A DNA stretch of 36,227 bases from Microbacterium sp. B19 (GCF_000333395.1 NZ_BADA01000110.1:34-36260), one strand, 5' to 3'; positions 1 through 8,910 are shown, numbered from the stretch's first letter. A program made the numbers and translations. Notes: generated from the letters alone by a model not told the origin.

Positions 1-1424
<1,424 letters not shown>

Positions 1425-1429
1425 CGGGA

Positions 1430-1462
1430 GGCTCCGGGCCGGGGGGAGCCCGGTCCGGAGCC
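1430..1462. terminator. Bidirectional terminator between ppsA and doc
   Basis: Inverted repeat with 14-nt arms (1430-1443 and 1449-1462, one G:T pair) and a 5-nt loop. It starts 6 nt after the ppsA stop and 3 nt from the stop of the convergent doc gene. There is no U-tract, as is common in high-GC actinobacteria. The stem core CTCCGGGCCGGG is reused in the terminator at 5261-5302. Confidence 0.75.
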
Positions 1463-1465
1463 TCG

Positions 1466-1852
1466 TCAGAGTTCGCGCGCGTTCCGCGGGTCCAGCGCGG
1501 CGAGCCAGTAGGCGGTGTCTTCCTCCGTGTGGACGTGCATGGCGACCTCCTCCATGTAGCTCGCCATCTGCTCGGCGGGGATGCGGGACACCTCTACCCC
1601 GTTGATGCGGAGGAACGTGACAGCGGCCATCCAGCCGGCGCGCTTGTTGCCGTCCTCGAACGCGTGGGCTTGGCAGATGGCGTGCATGAGCACGCTCGCC
1701 TGCTGATAGATCGACGCGTGCAGGAACACGCCGTTCCACGACGCTTGCGGACGCCCGACAGCACCCTCGAGCTTCGTCCGGGAGATGACAGCAGCGGAAC
1801 TGACCATGTCGTGCAGGTCGACGACGTCGTCTGCCGAGAGGTAGTCGGTCAC
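1466..1852 (-). CDS. doc: Doc-type (Fic family) toxin of a toxin-antitoxin pair
   Basis: Fic-fold protein of the Doc class. P1 Doc phosphorylates elongation factor Tu and stops translation; the same reaction is inferred here. The 128-residue product carries HAFEDGNKR (His63, Asp67, Asn69, Lys70, Arg71), matching the HxFx(D/N)(G/A)NKR Fic/Doc active site, followed by a hydrophobic helix and FLRINGVEV, as in Doc (usual length ~126 aa). I chose the GTG at 1852 because it overlaps the antitoxin TGA as GTGA, a classic coupling arrangement, and gives the family length. An upstream in-frame GTG at 1885, preceded by GAAGGA, would add 11 residues and cannot be excluded. It is the second gene of a two-gene operon. 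Confidence 0.85.
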   Translation of the reverse strand: MTDYLSADDVVDLHDMVSSAAVISRTKLEGAVGRPQASWNGVFLHASIYQQASVLMHAICQAHAFEDGNKRAGWMAAVTFLRINGVEVSRIPAEQMASYMEEVAMHVHTEEDTAYWLAALDPRNAREL

Positions 1853-2400
1853 CGAGAGGCGAGAAGGGCGAGCCCTTCCCTCCACTGTTCCTTCACCTGG
1901 AGGCCGGCCGCCCGCACGTCCGCGCGATCCGCGTCGTGGACGTGCGCCACACGCTGGGGTGCATCGACGCCCGAAATCGCCTTCTCAGTGTAGAAGTCGA
2001 GCATCGTGCCGGGCCGCAGTGTCGTCCGCGACGGTTCGTCCGTGCCGAGGCCACGGCGGGCCTCGAGCCAGGGCTCGTCGCGATGCGTCAGCTCGACCAG
2101 TTCGCCAGACGTGCGCGAACCGTAGTGCTCGATCACCGAGTCGGCGATCTCGCGCACCTCGTCGGGAAGATCGGCATCCGGGAACCGATGGACGTAGCGA
2201 TTGACCCGATAGACCTCCCGATTCACCGGGCCCTTCGGCCAGGCCTCGAAAGGAGCGTCGAACGCGGGGCGGCCCGTCCACGCGAGGTGCCACGCCTGCA
2301 CGTAGTACACGAGCTTCTGCAGCTTCATCGCGTCGCTGTGGCCCACGTTCGCGACACGCTTGACGTAACCAGCGACATCGAGGACCGAGACGGTCTCCAT
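1849..2400 (-). CDS. Panacea-domain (DUF4065/SocA-like) antitoxin
   Basis: Protein of 183 residues with the Panacea signature: KLQKLVYYVQAWHLAWTG, then PAFDAPFEAWPKGPVNREVY, near residues 25-65. Panacea proteins are known antitoxins that neutralise many unrelated toxins, Fic/Doc among them, by direct binding. Start chosen at ATG 2400 because AAGGGG lies 8 nt upstream and because the family begins with SVLDVAGYV just after it; the open frame continues to 2481 without a better start. Its stop overlaps the Doc start by 4 nt, so it is made first and coupled to the toxin. The role follows from domain and partner. Confidence 0.85.
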   Translation of the reverse strand: METVSVLDVAGYVKRVANVGHSDAMKLQKLVYYVQAWHLAWTGRPAFDAPFEAWPKGPVNREVYRVNRYVHRFPDADLPDEVREIADSVIEHYGSRTSGELVELTHRDEPWLEARRGLGTDEPSRTTLRPGTMLDFYTEKAISGVDAPQRVAHVHDADRADVRAAGLQVKEQWREGLALLASR

Positions 2401-2424
2401 TCGAGCATCCCCTTCCGCGAACTC

Positions 2425-2454
2425 GGACGTTGCAAGGACAGTAACGGAACGTCC
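2425..2454. promoter_or_regulatory. Inverted repeat over the putative antitoxin-toxin promoter
   Basis: Perfect 7-bp arms GGACGTT (2425-2431) and AACGTCC (2448-2454) with a 16-bp spacer, 25-54 bp before the antitoxin start. On the minus strand the spacer contains TTACTGT, a possible -10. The position fits an autoregulatory operator. Panacea antitoxins are not uniformly DNA-binding, so the ligand is unknown. The remaining intergenic DNA up to 2593 shows no gene. Confidence 0.4.
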
Positions 2455-2593
2455 TGGATGCCATCCGCATTCCGATCGCAATTCCGGCAGACGATACGCG
2501 CGGATTCGCCCGCGTGACCCTCGAATGACAGGAAGCTCGCCGAAAGTAGCGCTCCGGAAGACGAGGAAGGCTCCGGGCCCGCCTCGGTTCCGC

Positions 2594-3076
2594 TCACACC
2601 GTGAAGTGGACCTCGGCGGAGGGAGGCGCCGACGCGCGGAGCGCGTCCACCGCGTCCACCGCCTGGTCTCCGAGTCCGACGAAGTAGCTACGACCGTCGG
2701 TGGTGGTCAACCGCACGGTGCGTGACTCGCCCATACTGACGAGGATGCCGGGGCCGCGATGGCTGCCCGTGACGCCCCATCCGCCGAAGTCCTCCAGGGC
2801 ACGCACCTCCTCCACGTCCACTCGCGCCAGCTGATCCCATCGGAGGCGGCGGCCCCAGAACGGCACCACCGACACCGACACCCCGCGCTCCCCCGCCCGG
2901 AGGCACACCCCCGAACAGAACGTGACGACCAGCAGCGCGACGACGGACAGCAACGCCACGATCGCCCCGGAAGGGGTGTCGACGTGCACGACCCCGAGCA
3001 GGAGAAGGATCGCGGGGCCGACGAACAGCAGGGCTCGCGACGCCGGGGTGAGGGGTCGCCGGGCGAGAGTGCGCAT
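2594..3076 (-). CDS. Small membrane protein, unknown function (PH-like C-terminal part)
   Basis: Protein of 160 residues with two adjacent hydrophobic segments (about 15-35 and 38-58), then a ~95-residue soluble part (GRRLRWDQLARVDVEEVRAL ... RTVRLTTTDGRSYFVGLGD) resembling bacterial PH-like domains on small actinobacterial membrane proteins. The ATG at 3076 is preceded by AAAGGA with good spacing. It lies 128 nt downstream of the sensor kinase on the same strand and may be co-transcribed, although GCCGTAGCGT in the gap could be its own -10 region. No catalytic motif is seen and I do not recognise a named family. Confidence 0.65.
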   Translation of the reverse strand: MRTLARRPLTPASRALLFVGPAILLLLGVVHVDTPSGAIVALLSVVALLVVTFCSGVCLRAGERGVSVSVVPFWGRRLRWDQLARVDVEEVRALEDFGGWGVTGSHRGPGILVSMGESRTVRLTTTDGRSYFVGLGDQAVDAVDALRASAPPSAEVHFTV

Positions 3077-3204
3077 GGGGGGTCCTTTCGTCGACGCAGG
3101 ATCGCGACGCTACGGCGGGATCCGCGTGCGGCGGAATGCTCCTCCGGCCACACCTGGCTCGACCTCCCGCCAGCCCCGCGTCCCGGATCCGCACCCGCGG
3201 AGCG

Positions 3205-4350
3205 TCAGGCCAACGGCACCCGCGCCACCACGACCCAGTCATCGGCCTCGGGCCCGGCACGCAGCTCGCCGCCCACCTCGCGCACGAGACCGGCCATGCG
3301 GGCGACGCCCGTTCCCGCGGAGGGGATATCCTCGCGGCGCACCACGGGGAGGGCGTTGCGGACGGTGAGCTCGGCGTGGGTCTCGTCGGCGCGCACGATC
3401 AGCGAGACCGGACCGGGGGCGGCGTGCTTGAGCACGTTCGTCAGGGATTCGCGCAGCACGCGGGCGAAGACCACACCGACGCGACGGGGAGCGCGGGGAA
3501 GCGGCGCGGCCTGCACATCGACGCGGTACCCGGCTGCGGTGAGCGTGTCCGCGGCCTCGCGGACCGCGGCCGCGGGGTCGGAGGCGAACCCGGGCGTCGG
3601 GGAATCCTCGTCGGCGGCGATCTCGATGAGGTAGCGGAGATCGCCGAGCGCGTTGCGCGCGGTCACGCCGATCGTCGCCTGAGCGGTCTGCCGCACCGCG
3701 TCGTCGGGATCGTCCAGGAGCTGTGCATGCAGAGCGATCACCGTCAGGTCGTGGGCGATCCCGTCGTGCAGGTCGCCCGCGAGGCGGCGACGCTCCAGAG
3801 CGGCCGCGGCCTGCTCGCGCTCGCGGGAGCGCACCAGCTGCTCGTCGAGACGTTCACCGCGGGCTTGCGCCGCGCGCAGGAGCAGCCCGATGCCGCCCAG
3901 CACGATCGCCACCACGACGAAGCCGATCGCCACGGATGGACCGGATGCCGGTTGTCGGGCCACCACCACGGCGGCCACGGTCAGCGTGGCGGTGTACCCG
4001 AGGACGAGAGCCCCCGTGCCGAGCCGGACCACGCACAGGGCCGCGATCGCGAACGCCAGGAACGTCTGGTGCGACAGCCCGGCCGGGAACGACAGCACCA
4101 GTGCCGCGCCGAGCGACGCGGTCCCGGCGGCCGCCGACCAGAGATACAGCGCGAACAGCGCGGTGACGACGAGCTCGAACAGCCCGCCGGTGCCGTCGCT
4201 CCCCTGGTCGGTGACCGTCGAGATCACGCTCAGCGCGACGGCGGCCAGCAGGAGGACGACGAACGCCGTCTTCTCGACGCGCGTCAGAGGAATGGTCGCC
4301 CGCAGCCACGAGCGATCCCGTGGTGCGGTCACGTGCGGGCCGATGGACAC
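3205..4350 (-). CDS. Two-component sensor histidine kinase (HisKA_3, NarL/DesK type)
   Basis: Membrane sensor kinase of 381 residues. The N-terminal half holds about five to six hydrophobic segments; a linker (RERLDEQLVRSREREQ) leads into the HisKA_3 dimerisation box ALERRRLAGDLHDGIAHDLT, with the phosphorylated His in LHDGIAHD. The C-terminal ATPase domain has GTGVARMAGLVREVGG as its G box. Start chosen at GTG 4350, just before VSIGPHV and the first membrane segment, with GGGGCG directly upstream; the frame stays open to 4680 but that stretch overlaps the divergent regulator. Its partner is the divergent NarL-type regulator at 4595. The signal is unknown. A leader ORF and hairpin precede it. 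Confidence 0.85.
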   Translation of the reverse strand: MSIGPHVTAPRDRSWLRATIPLTRVEKTAFVVLLLAAVALSVISTVTDQGSDGTGGLFELVVTALFALYLWSAAAGTASLGAALVLSFPAGLSHQTFLAFAIAALCVVRLGTGALVLGYTATLTVAAVVVARQPASGPSVAIGFVVVAIVLGGIGLLLRAAQARGERLDEQLVRSREREQAAAALERRRLAGDLHDGIAHDLTVIALHAQLLDDPDDAVRQTAQATIGVTARNALGDLRYLIEIAADEDSPTPGFASDPAAAVREAADTLTAAGYRVDVQAAPLPRAPRRVGVVFARVLRESLTNVLKHAAPGPVSLIVRADETHAELTVRNALPVVRREDIPSAGTGVARMAGLVREVGGELRAGPEADDWVVVARVPLA

Positions 4351-4365
4351 CGCCCCATTGTGACT

Positions 4366-4403
4366 CGCGTGCCCCCGTGGTACCCGAAACCCGGGGGCAC
4401 GCG
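4366..4403 (-). promoter_or_regulatory. Perfect 12-bp hairpin between leader ORF and kinase
   Basis: Arms 4366-4377 and 4392-4403 (CGCGTGCCCCCG and its exact complement) with a 14-nt loop that can close further by GGT/ACC. On the minus-strand RNA it begins at the base right after the leader stop codon and ends 15 nt before the kinase GTG. It could be an attenuator, a terminator for the leader RNA, or (as DNA) an operator between the divergent genes. Confidence 0.6.
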
Positions 4404-4466
4404 TCAGGAACAGAGGCCAAGCAGACGGCAGAGAGCAGTCCAGATCCCGGACCGAATCATCATCAT
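4404..4466 (-). CDS. Putative 20-residue leader peptide of the sensor kinase gene
   Basis: Short ORF of 20 codons, MMMIRSGIWTALCRLLGLCS. It begins with three consecutive ATG codons and has a strong ribosome site, GAGGAG, six nt upstream of the first ATG (4466). The last codons include two Cys and several Leu; there is one Trp. The TGA abuts a perfect 12-bp hairpin, and the kinase GTG follows 53 nt after the stop. This order (good SD, tiny ORF, hairpin, regulator gene) is that of leader-peptide attenuation or antibiotic-sensing leaders. No known leader family is recognised; function is inferred from layout alone. Confidence 0.45.
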   Translation of the reverse strand: MMMIRSGIWTALCRLLGLCS

Positions 4467-4535
4467 GCGGTTCTCCTCGTGTTCCCGGTCGTAGCCCCGC
4501 TGAGAGGATCCCCGGCGGCCGCACGCGGCCGCAGT

Positions 4536-4567
4536 GGACCTTCGACCACATCGCTGGCCGAAGGTCC
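4536..4567. promoter_or_regulatory. 9-bp inverted repeat upstream of response regulator
   Basis: Perfect arms GGACCTTCG (4536-4544) and CGAAGGTCC (4559-4567) with a 14-bp spacer, ending 15 bp before the -10-like TAGGCT of the regulator gene. The position (about -35 and upstream) and symmetry suit an autoregulatory operator for a dimeric LuxR-type regulator. Inference from position only. Confidence 0.45.
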
Positions 4568-4582
4568 AGGGAGGGTGCTGGG

Positions 4583-4588
4583 TAGGCT
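4583..4588 (+). promoter_or_regulatory. -10 element of leaderless response-regulator mRNA
   Basis: TAGGCT (TANNNT) followed by exactly 6 nt and then the ATG at 4595, so transcription would start at the start codon. The same spacing recurs at five other genes in the window. Confidence 0.5.
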
Positions 4589-4594
4589 CGCGAC

Positions 4595-5254
4595 ATGGCC
4601 GAGATCCGCGTGCTCCTCGTCGACGACGACCCTCTGGTGAGGTCGGCTCTCGCCCACTTCCTCGCCCGCGAGGAGGGCACCGCCGTGGTCGCCGAGGCCG
4701 GCGACGGGCGCGACGCGCTCGACCAGGTCGGTCGTCACCGCCCCGACGTCGTCCTCATGGACGTGCGGATGCCCCGGATGGACGGCATCGACGCGACCGC
4801 ACAGATCGCCGAACGCTGGCCCGACGTGCGGGTGCTCGCGGTGACGACCTTCGACACGGTCGACACCGTCCTGCCGATGCTGCATGCCGGCGCTTCCGGC
4901 TACCTGCTGAAGGACTCCCCCGCCGATGAGATCGTCGCGGGCGTCCGCCGGGTCCACGAGGGTACGACGTCACTGTCCCCGCGGATCGCGGCGCTGCTGA
5001 TCGACCACGTCCGCGAGCGCGAGCGCCCCACGCCGGCCGGCGCGCCCGCCCTGGAACCGCTGACCGACCGCGAGGGGGACATCCTCCGGTGCCTCGCGCG
5101 CGGTATGTCCAACGCCGAGATCGCGGCCGAGCTGATCGTTTCCGAGGGCACGGTCAAGGCGTACCTCGGCCGCATCATGACCAAGTGGGGCGTCCGAGAT
5201 CGGGTGCAGATCATCGTCGCCGCCGCCCGGGCGGGGCTCATCGCCTTCACCTGA
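4595..5254 (+). CDS. NarL/FixJ-family response regulator
   Basis: Response regulator of 219 residues. The receiver domain (1-120) has the acidic triad VDDDP (Asp10-12), the phosphoacceptor Asp56 in VVLMDVRMP and the Lys of YLLKDS. A LuxR-type helix-turn-helix occupies about 150-215 (LTDREGDILRCLARGMSNAEIAAELIVSEGTVKAYLGRIMTKWG). It should be phosphorylated by the divergent HisKA_3 kinase and bind DNA as a dimer. Start at ATG 4595, apparently leaderless. Targets are unknown; the adjacent inverted repeats at 4366-4403 and 4536-4567 are candidates. A strong terminator follows. Confidence 0.92.
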   Translation: MAEIRVLLVDDDPLVRSALAHFLAREEGTAVVAEAGDGRDALDQVGRHRPDVVLMDVRMPRMDGIDATAQIAERWPDVRVLAVTTFDTVDTVLPMLHAGASGYLLKDSPADEIVAGVRRVHEGTTSLSPRIAALLIDHVRERERPTPAGAPALEPLTDREGDILRCLARGMSNAEIAAELIVSEGTVKAYLGRIMTKWGVRDRVQIIVAAARAGLIAFT

Positions 5255-5260
5255 CGGGGG

Positions 5261-5302
5261 CTCCGGGCCGGGAGGTATGTGGGGGCGTCCCCCGGCCCGG
5301 AG
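5261..5302. terminator. Bidirectional terminator between response regulator and MMPL gene
   Basis: Perfect 12-bp arms (5261-5272 CTCCGGGCCGGG and 5291-5302) with an 18-nt loop, lying between two convergent stop codons (5254 and 5306). The stem sequence is shared with the terminator after ppsA. Confidence 0.8.
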
Positions 5303-5305
5303 GGC

Positions 5306-7435
5306 TCAGGAGACCGTTTCGCGCTTGCGCCGCTCGGCGCGGGTGAGCGGGGCCTCGGGCTCGGCCACGGCCGCGGCGGCCTCGGCATCCGTCACCGGCG
5401 GACGGCGCGGCCACCAGAACCGGTCGCCCGCGATGAAGGCCATGGCCGGGACGATCACCGTCCGCACGAGGAGCGTGTCGATCAGCACGCCGATGCAGAC
5501 GATGACGCCGATCTGGGTGAGCGTGATCAACGGCAGCACGCCCAGCACGGCGAACACGGCGGCGAGCAGGATGCCGGCGCTGGTGATGACCGCGCCGGTC
5601 GCGGCGAGCGCGCGGATCATGCCGTTCGTGGTGCCGAGGGTGCGGCTCTCCTCCTGCGCACGCGTGACGAGGAAGATGCTGTAGTCCACGCCCAGGGCGA
5701 CGAGGAACAGGAAGCTGAACAACAGCACGTTCGTGTCGATCGCGGGGAAGCCGAACAGCGGCGTCTGGAACAGCCACCACGCGGCACCGACCGCGGAGAA
5801 GAAGCTCGCGACGACGGCGATCAGCAGCAGGACCGGGGCGAGCAGGGCGCGCAGGAGGATCACGAGCACGATGAACACGAGCACGAGGATCAGCGGGATG
5901 ATCAGGTTCTGATCGCGCTGCTGCGCGCCGGCGACGTCCAGCGCCTGCGCGTCGAGACCGCCCACGAGGGTCTGACCGGAGCCGATGGAGTCGAAGTCCG
6001 CCCGCATCCGCTCGATCGTGGCGAACGCCTCCGGCGTCTCGGCCGACGCGTTCAGCGTGACGTCGATGCGGGTCCAGTCGCTCGTCTCCTCGACGACGCG
6101 GGCCGAGTCGACGCCCTCGATCTTCCCGGCCGCGTCGAGCACCGCCTGGGCGTCGCCCACCGGGGCCATGACCGTCGCGGGCGACGTCGCACCCGCCGAG
6201 AACGCCTCGGCGAGCACCTCCTGTCCCTTCACGGCGTCGGGCTTCTGCAGGAACCGGTCGTTCTGCGACAGCCCGGTCTGCACGAAGAACAGTCCGCTCG
6301 CGAGGGCGCCGAGCACGACGGCGCCGGTCAGCGCGACGACGACGGGACGCTTCGAGACGCCGCGGCCGAGCTTGCCCCACGGGCTGCGCGAGATCGCGTC
6401 GGGCGAGCCGAAGCGCGGGACGTACGGCCAGAACAGCCACCGACCGAACAGCACGAGTGCGGCGGGCAGCACGAGGAGCGCGAATGCCATCGCGACGATG
6501 ACCCCGACCGCGCACGCGAGCCCGAGCGCGCGGTTGCCGGACAGCTCGCCGAGCAGCAGCGTCGCGAGGGCCAGCGCCACGGTCGACCCGCTCGCGATGA
6601 TCGCCGGGCCCGCGCCGCGCACCGCCCGCCGCATCGCCTCGCGCCGGTCCTCGGCCAGGCGCAGCTCGTCGCGGTAGCGCGCGATCAGCAACAGGGCGTA
6701 GTTCGTTCCCGCGCCGAACACCAACACGGACAGGATGCCGGTGACCGAGGCATCCAATTCCACTCCGGCGAGCGCGGCGACGCGGCGTGCCACGATCCCG
6801 GCGGAGGCGTCGGCGGTGCCGATCACCGCGAGCGGCACGAGCCACAGCCACGGGCTGCGGTACGTGATGAGCAGCAGGACGGCGACGACGATGACGGTGG
6901 TGAGGAGCAGCGTGAAGTCCGCGCCGTCGAACACCGCGGCGATGTCGACCTCGAACCCCTCGGGGCCGGTGAGGTAGGTGCGGACGCCGCTGAGTCCGTC
7001 GGCGGCTTCGGTGCGGATCTCGGCGGCGCGGTCGGCCTGCGCGGCGACGTCGCTCTCGGGCGGGAGCGGGACGACGAGCAGCGCGACGGTGCCGTCCTCC
7101 GACACCTGCGCCGGCGGGATGAAGCCGTCGGGCGTGAGCTTCACGAGGTCGCCGAACGCCTTCTTCTGGATCGCGGCGACCGTGTCGACGGGCAAGGCCT
7201 TCCCGTCGTCGGATGCGAACACGAGCAGGGCCGAGGTGGTGTCGGCATCCGGGAAGGTGTCGAGGATCTTCTGGACCTGGACGGACTCGGCCGAGTCGGG
7301 GAGCCCCGATCCCGGCGCGGTCTGGGAATCGCCGCCCGAACCGAGGGCGAACAGCGCGGCGACCCCCGCGAAGGCCACGACGAGCACGATCCACGAGGTG
7401 CGGGCCGAGGTCAGGAAGCGCAGGAAGCCGTTCAT
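5306..7435 (-). CDS. MMPL-family (RND-type) transporter
   Basis: Inner-membrane exporter of 709 residues with the MmpL layout: one N-terminal membrane helix (about 15-33), a large extracytoplasmic domain, a five-helix bundle (LLLTTVIVVAVLLLITYRSP onward, FGAGTNYALLLIARYRDELR), a second single helix and loop, then a second bundle (FLVALGVDYSIFLVTRAQEE). The two related GxxxDYxxF-like segments are typical. The family exports lipids, drugs or pigments using the proton gradient; the substrate here is unknown. ATG 7435 fits the short N-terminus before the first helix. It is divergent from a MarR regulator with palindromic operators in the 73-bp gap, so inducible drug or lipophile export is the likely role. 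Confidence 0.9.
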   Translation of the reverse strand: MNGFLRFLTSARTSWIVLVVAFAGVAALFALGSGGDSQTAPGSGLPDSAESVQVQKILDTFPDADTTSALLVFASDDGKALPVDTVAAIQKKAFGDLVKLTPDGFIPPAQVSEDGTVALLVVPLPPESDVAAQADRAAEIRTEAADGLSGVRTYLTGPEGFEVDIAAVFDGADFTLLLTTVIVVAVLLLITYRSPWLWLVPLAVIGTADASAGIVARRVAALAGVELDASVTGILSVLVFGAGTNYALLLIARYRDELRLAEDRREAMRRAVRGAGPAIIASGSTVALALATLLLGELSGNRALGLACAVGVIVAMAFALLVLPAALVLFGRWLFWPYVPRFGSPDAISRSPWGKLGRGVSKRPVVVALTGAVVLGALASGLFFVQTGLSQNDRFLQKPDAVKGQEVLAEAFSAGATSPATVMAPVGDAQAVLDAAGKIEGVDSARVVEETSDWTRIDVTLNASAETPEAFATIERMRADFDSIGSGQTLVGGLDAQALDVAGAQQRDQNLIIPLILVLVFIVLVILLRALLAPVLLLIAVVASFFSAVGAAWWLFQTPLFGFPAIDTNVLLFSFLFLVALGVDYSIFLVTRAQEESRTLGTTNGMIRALAATGAVITSAGILLAAVFAVLGVLPLITLTQIGVIVCIGVLIDTLLVRTVIVPAMAFIAGDRFWWPRRPPVTDAEAAAAVAEPEAPLTRAERRKRETVS

Positions 7436-7450
7436 CGCCGTCTTTCACTA

Positions 7451-7478
7451 GATTCTGAAGAATCTCGAATATCGAGAT
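7451..7478. promoter_or_regulatory. Two overlapping palindromic operators between MMPL and MarR genes
   Basis: GATTCTGAAGAATC (7451-7464, 6-bp arms) is followed, with a 3-bp overlap, by ATCTCGAATATCGAGAT (7462-7478, perfect 7-bp arms, 3-bp centre). They fill the middle of the divergent intergenic region, whose AT-rich composition stands out. Length and symmetry suit a MarR dimer; repression of both genes is inferred. Confidence 0.7.
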
Positions 7479-7508
7479 ACAAGGAAGATAGCGTAATGCG
7501 GACGTAGG

Positions 7509-8012
7509 ATGCCAGTCATGGAAGCGACGGAATCTTCCGCTCCCCCCGCCGCCGCGGGCGTTCCCCCCGTACGACCGGCGACGGCGCTCGTGCGTGCCCT
7601 GTTCACGGCGGGCGCGGAGTTCGAGAAGTCGCTGCAGCAGGAACTCTCGGTCAACCCCACCGGCCTCGACGCCATGGGGCACCTCGTGATGTCGGGCCCG
7701 CTCTCCCCCGGTGAGCTCTCGCGCCGCCTCGATCTCACCACCGCCGCGACGACCGCGGCCATCGACCGTCTCGTCGCGCTCGGTCACGTCACACGGGCGC
7801 CCCACCCCACCGACCGGCGCAGCCTGCTCGTCGTGCCGACCGAGGCGTCGGTCCAGCGCGCGATGAGCCGCCTCGCGCCGATGATCGCGGGCGTGGATGC
7901 CGTGCTCGACGACTTCAGCGCCGACGAACAGGCCGTGATCACGCGGTATCTCGAGCGGGTCGTGGCCTCGTACGGCATGCCGGAGGACGACGGCACCGCC
8001 CGCCCGCGGTAG
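7509..8012 (+). CDS. MarR-family transcriptional regulator
   Basis: Winged-helix regulator of 167 residues. The HTH is LSPGELSRRLDLTTAATTAAIDRLVALGHVTRAPHPTDRRS (about 78-118); the wing motif DRRSLLV is diagnostic of MarR proteins. The first ~25 residues are a Pro/Ala-rich extension (APPAAAGVPPVRPAT), so initiation at the second ATG (7518) is also possible. Divergent from the MMPL exporter, with two palindromes between, so it most likely represses that exporter and itself and is released by a hydrophobic ligand (inference from family and context). Confidence 0.88.
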   Translation: MPVMEATESSAPPAAAGVPPVRPATALVRALFTAGAEFEKSLQQELSVNPTGLDAMGHLVMSGPLSPGELSRRLDLTTAATTAAIDRLVALGHVTRAPHPTDRRSLLVVPTEASVQRAMSRLAPMIAGVDAVLDDFSADEQAVITRYLERVVASYGMPEDDGTARPR

Positions 8013-8122
8013 CCCGGATCTCGGCGCACGCGCCCGCGCGTCGGGCCGTCCTGCAGAGTCTGCGGCGGACACGCCGGCCCCACGGCGGCGGCAGCGGCGT
8101 GTCGAGACCGCAGTCCGCACGA

Positions 8123-8150
8123 CGGCGCGCGCGGCGGCGCGCGCGGTCCG
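8123..8150. terminator. Possible terminator between marR and lactate-regulator genes
   Basis: GC-only inverted repeat (gacggcgcgcgc / gcgcgcgcggtc, one mismatch) in the 148-bp gap between convergent genes. The alternating GC sequence makes the pairing register ambiguous. Upstream in the same gap is a looser GACACGCCG ... CGGCGTGT dyad resembling the core of repeat family A. Confidence 0.4.
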
Positions 8151-8160
8151 CTCGAGGCGC

Positions 8161-8910
8161 CTAGTCCTCGAACAGCACCGACGTCGCCCGGCGGATGTGC
8201 GCCTCGGTCAGCTCGGCGGCCCGGTCGACGTCGCCCGCGAACACCGCCTCGGCGATCGCCCGGTGCTCGCTCTGCAGCAGCGCGGACTGGTCGCGCCAGT
8301 CCGCGTTGCGCTCGATCGCGTGGAGCAGGGGGACGCGCACGGCCTCGCGGATCGCTCCGGTCAGGGCGGCGGAAAGGCTGCTGCCGGAAGCGTCGGCGAT
8401 GGCGAGATGGAAGCGCGTGTCGGCCTCGTTGAAAGCCCCACGCACGCCGATCGCGGCTTCGCCGGCGGCGAGCGCCGCCTCGATCTCGGCTCGCGCGGCG
8501 CCGTCGAGGCCCCGGGCTGCGGAGACGGCGGAAGCCCGCTCGAGCACGATGCGAGCCTCGGTGACGTCCTGGATCGTGAAGTTCGACAGCGCCACGTGCA
8601 GCCGCAGGAACCGGGTGAGGGCCTCGCGCGGCAGCGCGGCGACGAACGTCCCGGCGGCCGCTCCGGCGCCGGGCTGCGAGCGCAGCACACCCTGGCTCTC
8701 CAGCACGCGCACGGCTTCGCGCACACCCGCGCGACTCACCTCGAGGCTCGCCGCCAGTTCACGCTCAGGGGGCAGCGCATCCCCGACCTTCAGCGCACCG
8801 GAAAGGATGCGGTCCTCGATGACCTCGATGACGAGCTCGTGCGCGCGTGCCTTGCGCACCGGAAGCCAGAGATCGCCGGCGGTGTCGTCGACGTCGGGAA
8901 CGGATGCCAT
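8161..8910 (-). CDS. FadR/GntR-family regulator, probably of L-lactate genes
   Basis: Protein of 249 residues. The winged HTH (about 25-90) contains DALPPERELAASLEVSRAGVREAVRVLESQGVL, the FadR-subfamily signature. The FCD ligand domain (about 100-240) has TRFHLAIADASGS and SEHRAIAEAVFAGD, which supply conserved metal/ligand-binding His and Asp residues. It is divergent from lactate permease and lldD, the arrangement of LldR in many bacteria, so it is probably the L-lactate-responsive regulator. ATG 8910 lies behind GGCAGG. I leave the symbol blank because FadR relatives also control other acids. Confidence 0.85.
   Translation of the reverse strand: MASVPDVDDTAGDLWLPVRKARAHELVIEVIEDRILSGALKVGDALPPERELAASLEVSRAGVREAVRVLESQGVLRSQPGAGAAAGTFVAALPREALTRFLRLHVALSNFTIQDVTEARIVLERASAVSAARGLDGAARAEIEAALAAGEAAIGVRGAFNEADTRFHLAIADASGSSLSAALTGAIREAVRVPLLHAIERNADWRDQSALLQSEHRAIAEAVFAGDVDRAAELTEAHIRRATSVLFED

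Noticed and set aside
3077..3204. Small gene between kinase and membrane protein
   Set aside because: Frames here are extensions or shadows of the neighbours with no start plus SD; only a possible promoter was kept in mind.
5247..8120. 957-codon open frame on the minus strand, partly opposite and partly out of frame with the MMPL and MarR genes
   Set aside because: Arg/Gly/Ala/Pro-rich translation without motifs; it shadows two well-supported genes, as happens in high-GC DNA.
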